From Naematelia aurantialba (taxonomy: Eukaryota > Basidiomycota > Tremellomycetes > Tremellales > Naemateliaceae), in NCBI GenBank assembly GCA_021527695.1, contig JAKFAO010000011.1, forward strand, positions 930,001 to 994,000: DNA of 64,000 bases, read 5' to 3'. The notes below the pieces were generated by a model. The model was not told the origin of the DNA. It made no database searches and was given only the letters and a program-made list of their open reading frames with translations. How positions within the stretch are numbered: position 1 is the first letter of the stretch; the number at the start of each line of letters is the position of its first letter. This document shows, in pieces, positions 35,333 to 44,803 of the stretch. Made by a program: the position numbers and the translations under genes.

Positions 35333-35527
35333 AGACTGGGCGGTGAAAGGTGGGCCAGTGAGAGACTGGCCGGTGAAAGACTGGCCGGTGAACGACTGGC
35401 CGGTGAAAGACTGGGCGGTGAACGACTGGGCGGTGAAAGACTGGCCGGTGAACGACTGGCCGGTGAAAGACTGGGCGGTGAACGACTGGGCGGTGAAAGA
35501 CTGGCCGGTGAACGACTGGCCGGTGAA
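35333..35527. repeat. 15 bp minisatellite with 60 bp higher-order structure
   Basis: There are thirteen copies of a unit like GACTGGCCGGTGAAA, alternating GAAAG/GAACG and GGCC/GGGC variants. The 60 bp block 35401-35460 is repeated without change at 35461-35520, so four-unit groups have been duplicated as blocks. In one frame it reads as repeating Gly-Glu-Arg-Leu-Ala/Gly, but no gene context supports translation. Confidence 0.95.
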
Positions 35528-35583
35528 GCCGTAGATTGGACGGGCTAGACAGACTGCAGTCTACTCGCGAGACCAATCTGTAC

Positions 35584-35642
35584 ACGGGGTGGGAGTCTAG
35601 ACGGGGTGGGAGTCTAGACCGATCTGTACCCGGGGTGGGAGT
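35584..35642. repeat. short GGGGTGGGAGTCTAGAC repeat
   Basis: There are three imperfect copies of a 17-18 bp unit, the last interrupted. Confidence 0.75.
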
Positions 35643-35654
35643 GCAGTTCAGACT

Positions 35655-35770
35655 CGACTGTCGACTGGGTGGTCAGGCTGTCGAGTGGGTGGTCAGACGG
35701 TCGAGTGGGTGGTCAGACGGTCGAGTGGGTGGTCAGACTGTCGACAGGGTGGTCAGACTGCCGTCCAGAC
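35655..35770. repeat. 20 bp minisatellite
   Basis: About five copies of GTCGAGTGGGTGGTCAGACG with few substitutions. Confidence 0.9.
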
Positions 35771-35934
35771 TCGAGTACCCACAGGGTAGTCGGACCTCAG
35801 TCGGCGCTCGACGGGGTAGACAGCCTGCCTAGACTACCGACCATACACCAGACCGTACCCTGCTCAGCGTCCGCGACCACCAGCGCGACCGTGCGTCACT
35901 TGCTCGTGTCACATGCCTCGTGGCCAGAACGGTC

Positions 35935-36045
35935 CTCGACTCGGACTGCATTCATACTCGACTTGTATTCTTGTATTCGTACTCGACTTATATTCATACT
36001 CGACTTGCATTCGTACTCGACTTGCATCCATACTCGTGTCACATT
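35935..36045. repeat. 17-18 bp minisatellite
   Basis: About six copies of a unit like ACTCGACTTGCATTCGT, followed at 36075-36125 by short GCAGAGCATGCA repeats. Confidence 0.85.
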
Positions 36046-36473
36046 CATACCCACGTCCCCAGATCTCGAGTTACAGAGCAGAGCAGAGCACGCAGATCAC
36101 GCAGAGCATGCAGAGCATGCAGAGCACTGACCACACGCCCGATGGCTCTGCCGCGCATCCCGCTGCGCAGGTATCACCGCTCATGCCGCAGCATCAGGCG
36201 CATCTGGCACTGGTATCAGCCACTTGCACCAGGCTCAAACGCCAAGCCCGCAGGCAACCTCTGTGCTGCAGGTCATCGTCTATACATGACAGGCATGGAA
36301 TACAGTATATCGGCTACCATTGCCGAGCCGCCGCCGACCCTGAGCAACCCCCGCGGCGCGGAGCTGTTAAAGCCGACGCTCAAGGAAAGCGACGTTGTCC
36401 GCAATACTTGCGCGAAGCACATTTGATGGCCTACATACCCCAGGCTATCCCCAGGCCGCACCGCCACACCAGG

Positions 36474-38654
36474 CTATGCCCACCGACCGAGAAGCGCCAT
36501 GAGTCCCGACCCGAGCAGCATGCAGCACAGGACATAGGTCAGCTTGCCGTTGCTCGCCTGCATCATGCGCGGATTCAACACGATCTCGTGTGCCATGAGC
36601 TCCACGAGGCCTAGCACACGGTTAGCAACGACTCCAAAGCGTGGGCACACTATCCGGCCAGGAGCGGGAGCAGAAGGAAGATGCGGGAACAAATGTCGAG
36701 CAGAATCAGGGCAGAGGTACGCCGACGACTCACCGGTGTAGAGCAAGACCCCAGCAGACGTGGCGTCCAAGACCCCGCTGACAATATTCGCAGCTGCACC
36801 ATTCCCGTTATAGCTCGCCCTCGCGCCAATCCCAATAGCAAGACCGATGGGCGTGCAAACCGAATAACCGATGGCCGCAATGTAACGCCAAAATTGGACA
36901 TGTCCTTGCAGCTGCAATCCAGCTAACCGCGACCCCAGACCGAGGCCTTCGAACATTTCTGCACGAACATCAGCCAATCATTCATGACCGCCAGCGAGCT
37001 CAACCAGCTATGACACTCGTGGGGCATCAAAACTCACGGTGGAAGACGATCACGATGAAGAGCGTTGTAAAGTCCTCAGTCGTGCCGAGTGTCAGGCCGA
37101 TGATCACACTGACTATCAGCTTCTCTCCGCTGATCGACCGCAACGTGAGCGTACCTGTGAAGGACGACGCCAAACTCGAGCACGGCAACAGCGACCAGCT
37201 GTGCCGAAGCCTCACTGCGACTCGGCAGTTGGTTGAGAGTACTGACATCGTCGGCACTCTCAACGTCCAGGTTCTTCTCTGCTGCGGCCGCGTCGGGGCG
37301 AGACGTTGAGCTTGCAGGCTCGGCGTGGAGATGGGGGTGTGAGGGGTGGCCATGCAAGGGATGGACGGGACCAGTGGTGTCGACTGAGGTAGGCGGGTCG
37401 TGGCGATGTGAGTGGGCATGGGCGTCGGTAACGTCGTCGTTGTGCGAGCCTGCGGCGGTGGTCAGCACGAAGGAGAGGCTGCCACGGGGTGCACTGTAGG
37501 AGGGAAGGGGAGGTTGACAGGAACCTGGTGGACTGTGAAATGGCTTAATCAAGAAAAGAGGGAAGGGATATGGGGCAAGAAAGAAGGGAGCAAGGATGGA
37601 GCGAAGAAGGCAAGGAAGCAAGGAAGCCAGGAAAGAAGGAAGGAAGCAAGGGGAGGGAGGAGCCAATCCCAGAGGCGACTGGAAGGAATTACTTACTATA
37701 CGCAACCCCCAGCCTCTCAAGCCTCTTTGATCCAATTCGGTACGCAGCGACCTCGGCAAGGAAGATACCATACACGGACGCCATGGCAATTGCGGGTGCC
37801 CAGTCCTGCTCGATCAGCCTTGGCCCATTTCCATTGAACCATCAAACAACGCTATGCCGGAAAACAATCCAACTCCAGACCAACTGCAACCCAACTCCAT
37901 ACAAAACTCCAACCCAACTGCCACCCGACTCGCACCCAAGCGACACCCTAAGAGACAGTAACTGCAACCCAGCTGAATCCACAGCACTCCACGAGAAAGT
38001 GACTAGTCGTGCAGAGCCGCAAGCAAGCCAACCAAAGCACTCACGTATTCTGTCCATGCGCCGCTGAGACAAGACGAAGTCAGTTCGTCCCATGCCGGGG
38101 CGAGGAGGTGTATGAATGCCGTGGCGATGATGACTCCCGAACCGAAGAACTTTGCAAAGCTAAGGGTATCAGTTTGGACCGTTCCCGGATATCCATTTTG
38201 CACCCGCGGCGCGGCGGGGAAAGGGAGCCTGGGAGGGGAGGGACTCTCCAGGTTGGCCGGGTGCCGGGTGCCAGAGGTTTGGGAGACTCACTCGAACACT
38301 GCGCGAGGGACGAAACTCGATTGCCGCAGGAGGATCGGCGCGAGCGTTCCAATGAGAGAAGTGATCTGTGGCCATCAGCATTCCCATCACCCGCAACGCG
38401 ACGCCCAGTCCACTCGGACCGCCATCTCAGAGGCACCCCATCGTCCTCCACCGTCAATCCTGACTGTTGACCTTTCAATCCCGTCACCACCCCAACTTCC
38501 CTCCAAGCACCAACGCGTCCAAGCATCCGCCCCTACTACCGCTTTGGAAGAAATTGTGAAGACTCACGAGGATGATAAAAATCGCTGCTATGCGCAGGCC
38601 AAAGTGCGCGTCCGAGTTGGACATTGCACAGGCGTCCTCGCCATCTTCTGCCAT
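36474..38654 (-). CDS. ZIP family zinc transporter (Zrt1/Zrt2-like)
   Basis: This is an eight-TM metal importer for Zn2+ (possibly Fe2+). The N-terminal exon gives DAHFGLRIAAIFIILV, then ITSLIGTLAPILLRQSSFVP and FAKFFGSGVIIATAFIHLLA, with the TM2 His that lines the metal path. Next come WAPAIAMASVYGIFLAEVAA and a long cytosolic loop rich in His (HAHSHRHDPP, HPLHGHPSHPHLH). TM4-5 follow with ILIGLTLGTTEDFTTLF and FHQMFEGLGLGSRLAG, the helix IV-V metal-site signatures. The C-terminus is LLGSGLMALLGRWA. ATG 38654 is used; the frame upstream begins with TTG, so a further 5' exon cannot be excluded. It is convergent with the unrecognised coiled-coil gene. Confidence 0.92.
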
Positions 38655-39713
38655 CCTGTCTGCGCCTGCTGTTGGGAGAATATCCTCACGCGTCCAACCT
38701 TTCAAGTTCTAACTCTCGCCCTCGATTCCTGCTTTCCTTCGTCCTGTCCTTTCTGTTCCCCTTGCCCCGTTTCTCTTCTCCCTTTCTTCGACCCTCAACG
38801 CTCAGCGTGCAGGTCTCACACTCGACTCGAGCTCTCGACAGGCCCTCGTCTTGCGGCGTGGTGGTGCTAATCGGTGCAAGTGAATGATGCAACCGATCCA
38901 ATGTTCTCCACTCTTCCCGTGTTATGTACACACTGCTTGCCCTCGACCCGTTTTTTTGCCCCCCCTCCCGGCCAATGGTGCAGTGTGTGATTGTGTGATT
39001 TTTGGTACCCACAAGGTCAAAGCGAAGTGATGAATCATTTTCGACGAGGAATGAGGACCCGTGCAGTCGCACGTGGCATTTTGAAAAGTCCCGCTTCCGG
39101 TTGGTCCGCGTGTTGCATTCGGGGGGGGGGGAGATAGCAAGGATTGGCTGCGGATCGTCGCCTGGCGAGCCTTGGATATGCAGAGGTTGGGTTCTTGACA
39201 CAGTGCCAAGTGGGCGAGGCGACCGCGGCTCGGAGGGTGACGAGGTCAGTCACGGATTCTGCACACTCGAGTCATCGCCGTTGTCAAGAAAGCTTGGCGG
39301 TGTGCCGGATCGGAGGCACGATGCTCGTGTGCTTGGGTGACGAAGAGATGTACCGGACGTAGTGTCCTAGTGTCTCTCGTGTCTCTGCCTAGCCAGACAT
39401 GCAGGGCCATCCGTCCTCAACACCATGCCAACCTCGCAGCAACGGAGTCGGCAAGTGGACGTGCGAGAAGACTAGTTGGCAAGTGGACGTGCGAGCAGAC
39501 TAGTCGGCAAGGGGGCGTGCGAGAAGATGGTGTGTAGTTGCTACATTTTTTGTGTATCTACCGCATCTGCCCAAGGGGAGACAGACGGTCTACTTCCAGA
39601 GCAGTGTCCGCTTCTACGAGCTCGGCTCGGAGCACACTATGTGCTTCTAGGGAACTATGTATCCCGTCCGCGCCAGAGTCTGCGTCCCGAGGTGCAGGTG
39701 CTGCGCCCCGGCA
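38655..39713. other. intergenic region between the CPL1-like gene and ZIP gene
   Basis: This is 1.06 kb, upstream of the ZIP gene and downstream of the CPL1-like gene. No gene is seen. A sequence resembling a zinc-response palindrome (ACCTTTCAAGTT) lies at 38696-38707, but it departs from the yeast Zap1 consensus. Confidence 0.4.
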
Positions 39714-40915
39714 CTATCTCCGCCGCGCGGTCTTGATGCACGTCCCGCGAATCAACGTCCACCCGACCCTGCACTCCTCTATGACGCATTTCGCAGACTG
39801 GCAAGAGACTTTGCCAGATTCCACTCCAGGCAGGTGTGCGCAGCTGGGCAGTTGTCAGCACTGTACATACAGAGTAGGCACCACCACGGAGGAGTAGATG
39901 TGTGCGAGTAGGAGAGCGGGCCTGCAGCGGCTGCCGGGCAGGATTGCAAGGAGGAGGGGTGGGCAAGTGTGGGCGGGAATATGACTCACTTGACGCCAGC
40001 GGGGTACAAGCTGACTGTGGCTGGTGTCAATCCCGTGCATCCCCCACACGACTCTGACGCTCTGTCAGCCACGGCGCGGGCTGCTTGGAGAAAGACAGAC
40101 TCACCGACATCGCTCTGCCAGTCGGCACAGCGCCGTCCGCCGACGCCGGGGCACTGGCTCAGCCCCTCGTCGCAAACGGCCATGGGGGCCTGTTTCCGGT
40201 CCTTTCCGGCGTTTGCCAGTGCCTCGGCGGCCTTGGTCTTCTTGCGCCGTCCGTGGCCGCTCACGCCGCGGCGGTACACTGCCACCGTTGTTTCCTCGGC
40301 GGCGCAGGCTGCGCGCTCGCCGAACGTCGCCTCGTCGAAACACGTGCATGCGACTCCTGCGCTCTCGCGCGTGAACGAGGCGTACGCGTGGGTCGAGCAG
40401 TGGGCGAGACACTCGGAGGCCGTGGACACGGCGGGCGAGATCGAGCGGCGCATCGGGGAGAGCGAGGCATAGCATGATTGGAGGCGGAACGGCGTGCGCA
40501 ACTGGGTGACCTGGGGCATGTCAGTCTCTCGAGGGCGGTAGCGAGGGGCAGCGACGTACAGAAGTTGTGCTGGAGGGACATAAACTGCCGGAGGAGAGCG
40601 CGGGGAGGTAATCCACGTCTCCGAGGGCGTTGGCACACCGACACTCTGCCTCCTCCTCTTGCCAGAACGAGTACCGCTTGCCAGAGCATGCAACCTGCAT
40701 ATCGAGGTCAGCCAGTCCAGCTCTGTCGCTGAAGGGCAGATACGCACGGCACAGTCTGCGACTCCGTTCCAGTTTGAAGAGCTCAACTCCACGGGGACCA
40801 CCAGGCTGTTCGACGGGACTTGGTCGGTCTCGATGCAGCCGAGCACGGCGGAGGCTGTCGCTTGGCCGACCATACAGGCCAGAGTCAGGGCGAGGACAAA
40901 CCGCTTGCCAGACAT
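39714..40915 (-). CDS. secreted Cys-rich protein with CPL1-like domain
   Basis: The start MSGKRFVLALTLACMVGQ plus ATASA is a typical signal peptide. Two Cys-rich WSC-like stretches follow (one around VACSGKRYSFWQEEEAECRC, one around VACTCFDEATFGERAACAA). Then comes a C-terminal module: VCDEGLSQCPGVGGRRCADW, SDVESCGGC, NCAHLPGVESGKVSCQSAKC and VIEECRVGWTLIRGTC. That spacing, with the ESCGGC core, is the CPL1-like domain first known from a Cryptococcus secreted/capsule-associated virulence protein. The domain is completed only after splicing two short introns (the one after ADWQSDV and the one at about 39855-39985). The stop is at 39714. Role in cell surface or host interaction is inference; nothing in the sequence marks the organism as a pathogen. 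Confidence 0.75.
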
Positions 40916-41943
40916 GTCGACGGCGGTTGTTACGGGTCGTAGAATATAGAAAATTGCACTCGGCGCTGCGAGTCGCGGGGCACGAGGGGCACGACGCGGC
41001 GGGTACTGCAACGTACAGTACAAAGAGCAACTCAACCAGAGAGAGGGGGGGAAGCGTCCGTCGCTCTTGCTTCGTCATTGTACTGATATATCGACGGCAA
41101 AAATACACGGCGTGCCTGATACAGCATTCGTCAACGCCGCCGTAGAGGCTTCGAGACCTGGCGGACCTTGACCAACCTTTCGGTCCGGAATAGGGGAGCG
41201 GGCGATCAGGTACCAGGCCGCCAGGAACTTCCGAGCAGCGCTTCCCTGCTTCCCATCTCTCGTGCCCTCTTCTCCCTCGCCTGCCCCCCTGCCCTGCCCT
41301 GCTGTGCCGCCCAGCCCTGCTCTGTTCTGCCGCCCAGCCCTCGTGTCCCTCGTGTCGCTTCGCCGCGTCGCCGGTGCTGCCGCCCCGCTCTGCCTCCAGC
41401 GCGCTGCATGCGGCAGCTCCCACGGTGTCCTCCGCGTCACTACCCAGGGCCGCCGAGAGACAGATTATCGTAATACTCGTATACTCCATGGCGCTGCGAC
41501 GCCGCTGGGGGCTGTCGACGAGTTGGGCAGCTTGAGAGAGAAATACGGCAGAATCAGCCAGCCAGGAATCAAAGATGGAGACCTCTGTCTCTCGGCGTGT
41601 CCGAATGCGGCAAAACGCGGCAACCGGCCAAACGAGCACGTTGGTAGGGGTTTTGGGGAGTCGTACTCCCCCCACAGGTTTTCCCGTCACTCAGGCACTC
41701 GTCATTGGAATAGGAACGCTTCTGGACTTTTGCCCGACTCGTTTGCTGTTTTCTTCCGTGCATGGCTTCAGCGGGGTAATGCTGGCTTGCTACGAGAGAG
41801 GCTGATACTTTTGATTACAATTCTCAAAGCTGTTATCAGGCTCATATTGGGGGGCTCCGAATCAAGAGCTGGCTGAGGAATTTTGGGCATCCATATCTGC
41901 AGCAATCCGCCTCAACGTCCCTGCTCGTTTTCAAGAGACACCG
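40916..41943. other. divergent intergenic region
   Basis: This is 1.03 kb between the CPL1-like gene (-) and the helicase gene (+). GC- and CT-rich sequence (GCCCTGCC and CGCCCAGCCC repeats, 41280-41345) is present. No convincing gene was found. Confidence 0.45.
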
Positions 41944-44429
41944 ATGCGGCCCAGTTGCTCAAGATGCGCGATGGCGATGCGTCTCATGGTCGCTGCACAT
42001 CGCACATCCGGCCTCGCTCGTCGCGCCCCGGCTGCTTGGGCGACCGGGAGCTTTCGTCCACCCTTGACAAGGGGTATACGGCAGAAGCCGTCCCTTACTC
42101 GCCTAGCACACCCACAGGCAGTGCCAGAATCCGAGACTCGCGTAGATAGTTCGACGTCCGTCGCGCCAGGACTAGGAGATTCGTTGCCGCCTCTTACTGC
42201 CAGTGAAGGCGCGGCAAGACCACCGTCGTTGTCGTTGCCCCGCGACCCACGGTCTGACCAAGATTGGCTGGTGCGTCTTGTACCTCCCACGACCGCAGCG
42301 CTGACGAGGTAGGAACTGGGCATCCCCCCGCGTCTGCTCGACAAGCTGCGAGCGCAGTATCCTCGTATACATGGTCCAACGCCAGCGCAGCGCGCGTTCC
42401 TGCTGAGCGTGTTACGAGGTATCGACGTCTTCATGCGCGACTCGACGGGGCGCGGCAAGTAAGTCCAGTCTATGTGCATGCACCGCATCTTCCACGACAA
42501 TATCCATCCACGACCGTACATCCACAGCCATGCTTCCACGACAATATCCACCCACGACTGTACATCCACAGCCATGCTTCCATGGCCATACTTTCACGAC
42601 CCGTACATCCTCAGCCAGACCTCCACGACCATACTTCCACACCATACACCCACGACCGTACAATGATGCGCTGGATTCCCGAATCTCCTTCCGCGTGCTG
42701 ACAAAGCAGGACACTGGCACTGTCGATTGCGTCGTTGACACTGGCGGCTGCTCTGGCCGAGCCGGGAGTCACGCGTGTGCTGGTACTTGTGCCTACCGCG
42801 CACCTGGCACTGCAGATCGCAGGGCACCTGGCGCTGCTCGACCCGACGCCCGACACCAGCTCGCCATCATGGTCCGTCCTCGACCCTGCCGCTGGTACCG
42901 AGCCACCGCGGACCCCGCTGGTCGTGGCTACGCCTCGAGATCTGCTCGACGTTCCGGACTTCGCCGAGACCTACAAGGACGTCACGAGCATCTTCCTCGA
43001 CGAGCCTGACTCGATGGTCGGCGCCCTGCCGGCGCGGCACACGCCGCCGCGCGACCTCGCGAAACACCCACTGCACCGGCGCCCACCGCCGATAGTGGCC
43101 GCTCTCAACGGGCTGCTGGGGCTGCAGGCCGAGGCAGCCGATAAGCACGGCCATGTCGAGATCGACTTCAGCGGGCGGAGGGAGGTCCAGACCGTGTGGA
43201 CATCGGCGACGATCACGTCGCCCCTGCGGAAACTCATCAAGAACCGCGGGTGGATCCGGCGCGAAGACTCCGAAGTGAAGACCCGGACGGTCATGGCGTT
43301 CGACTTCTCGCCGCACGCGACGCCCGAACAGAAGCAGATTGCCGCGCGATTCGTCTCTGCCGAGACGCACGCTGCGATCCCCCCAGAGCACTTCGTGGTC
43401 ACCGTCCAGCCGGGGTCTGGCGCGATGCAGTCCCTGGTTCCCGAGGCGCCGCAGGCCCCGGCGCCACGCAGCAAATGGCGTGACGGCAAGCTGGACCCGC
43501 TGCTGCTTGAGTCGCTCGCGCTGCTGTATGCTACGTCGCCGCCCCCACAGGGGAAACACGCCCTCGCAGTCCCGCCCGAGGGTGTCTCGCTCGACACGCT
43601 GGTCGCTGACCTTGCGAGCGTCGGCATCAACGCAGCCGTCTTGCATCCCGGCACAGCGGCGGCACTCAACCCCGACCCGACCACCACCTCTCTTTCCACC
43701 TCCACTTCCACTTCCAACTCCACCTCCAGCTCCACTTTTAACTCCAGCTCCAGCTCCACCGTCGACGGAGCCGGCTTCGACGAAGCGGGCGTTCTCGTGG
43801 CGCGGCGCTCGAGCGTGCCGGGGCTGCACCTGCCCACCCTGCACACGGTGTACCTGCTCGACGGGCTCGACTTCGCCGGCATGTCCGCGGGCCAGCGCAA
43901 GACGTCCATGGGGCGTCGCGAGCGCATGCGGTTCTACGACGTCCTGGCTGGCCGGCTGGGGCGGCTCGGCCTCGGCCTCGGCGCAAGCACGGCCAACACG
44001 CTCGACCGGCAGCGCATCGTGACGCTCGTGATGCACGGTTCAGAAGAGCAGGTGAGGATGCAAGAGCTGTTCTTCGGGGGGAACGGCATGGGCATCACGG
44101 ATGACGGCGAGAGGGTGCTGACGCCGTGGGATGGCGAGGATGTGAGGCGCGCGATGGAGGCGATGCAGCGGGCGCTGGACGAGGAGGAGGAGGAGGAGGA
44201 GGAGGAGGAGGAGGAGGAGGAGGAGGATGTGGATGAGGATGTGGACGAGGACGAGGAGGATGAGGATGAAGATGAGGATGAGGATGAAGATGAGGATGAG
44301 GATGAGGACGAGGATGAGGATGAGGACGAGGATGAGGACGAGGGTAAGGATGAGGGTGAGGGGGAAGAGGAGGGTGAGGGTCCGGAAACGGACGAGGATT
44401 TCATGAATAAGGAGGAGGCAAGGAGGTGA
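41944..44429 (+). CDS. degenerate DEAD-box RNA helicase-like protein, probably mitochondrial
   Basis: Three exons (41944-42270, 42313-42458, 42710-44429) close exactly in phase to 730 residues. The basic, Ala/Ser-rich N-terminus (MRLMVAAHRTSGLARRAP) resembles a mitochondrial presequence. Helicase features in order are LELGIPPRLLDKLRAQYP, PTPAQRAFLLSVLRGIDVF, motif I DSTGRGKTLAL (split by an intron), VLVLVPTAHLALQIAGH, motif II DEPD, motif III WTSAT, VPGLHLPTLHTVYLLDGLD and a motif VI-like LAGRLGRLG. This suits a divergent Mrh4-like mitochondrial DEAD-box protein. The change of DEAD to DEPD and the altered motif VI make activity uncertain. A Ser/Thr run lies near residue 490, and the last 85 residues are almost all Glu and Asp. 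The start could also be ATG 41971 or 41977. Confidence 0.75.
42478..42660. repeat. imperfect tandem repeat inside a helicase-gene intron
   Basis: Several copies of a unit with CCACGACCGTACATCCAC and GCCATGCTTCCACGAC lie within the 251 bp intron 42459-42709. The other intron of this gene is only 42 bp. Confidence 0.8.
44179..44376 (+). repeat. GAG/GAT triplet and hexamer repeat encoding the acidic tail
   Basis: A pure GAG run is followed by GATGAG and GACGAG hexamers, in frame within the last exon of the helicase-like gene. Such tracts are prone to length change. Confidence 0.9.
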
Positions 44430-44803
44430 CGTTGAAGGAGCTACCTGAGAGCAGAGGCTGGACCTGCGCGTGGTTCGCGGATGAGAACAAGATAATGCTT
44501 GGTCCAGAGGCGTCTCGTTGCTGGTGCGCTAGCGGTACACGTCATGCATCACATCACACATCTTACATCACTTCTCACTCATCACTCATCACACATCACA
44601 CCATCATATGCAACATGCCACACCATACGCAGCGCGTCTCGCTGTACACCGCATGACACCACGACACCACGGCACCACGGCACCACCGCAGCACCTCAAC
44701 ACAGACTTCTATCCCACATTACCACACCCCGTCTCGCTTCACGTATGTCTTCAAGCGCCGTCTCGAGCATCTCTTCAGGCGCCCTCACATCCCTCCAGGC
44801 CCC
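44430..44803. other. convergent intergenic region with simple repeats
   Basis: CATCACACAT-type repeats (44546-44620) and CACCACGGCAC repeats (44656-44695) occupy much of this 374 bp stretch between the helicase-like and Pex23-type genes. Confidence 0.7.

Larger units (their letters stand above)
34641..36473. other. repeat-rich intergenic region
   Basis: This is 1.8 kb between the unrecognised gene and the ZIP gene (convergent). The first 500 bp show nothing definite apart from GTGATG-rich sequence near 35100. From 35190 to 36130 it is a series of unrelated minisatellites listed separately. The last 300 bp are plain sequence. Confidence 0.6.

Noticed and set aside
35126..35548. Plus-strand frame encoding a Gly-Glu-Arg-Leu-Ala repeat protein
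   Set aside because: The repeat length of 15 bp is divisible by three, so any frame stays open. There is no promoter, start context or neighbouring exon to suggest a gene.
35333..35770. Possible CRISPR array
   Set aside because: The direct repeats abut with no unique spacers, and the genome is eukaryotic; these are minisatellites.
38696..38707. Zap1-type zinc-response element near the ZIP gene
   Set aside because: ACCTTTCAAGTT departs from ACCTTNAAGGT at the right half-site, and it overlaps the likely 5' UTR. Too weak to call.
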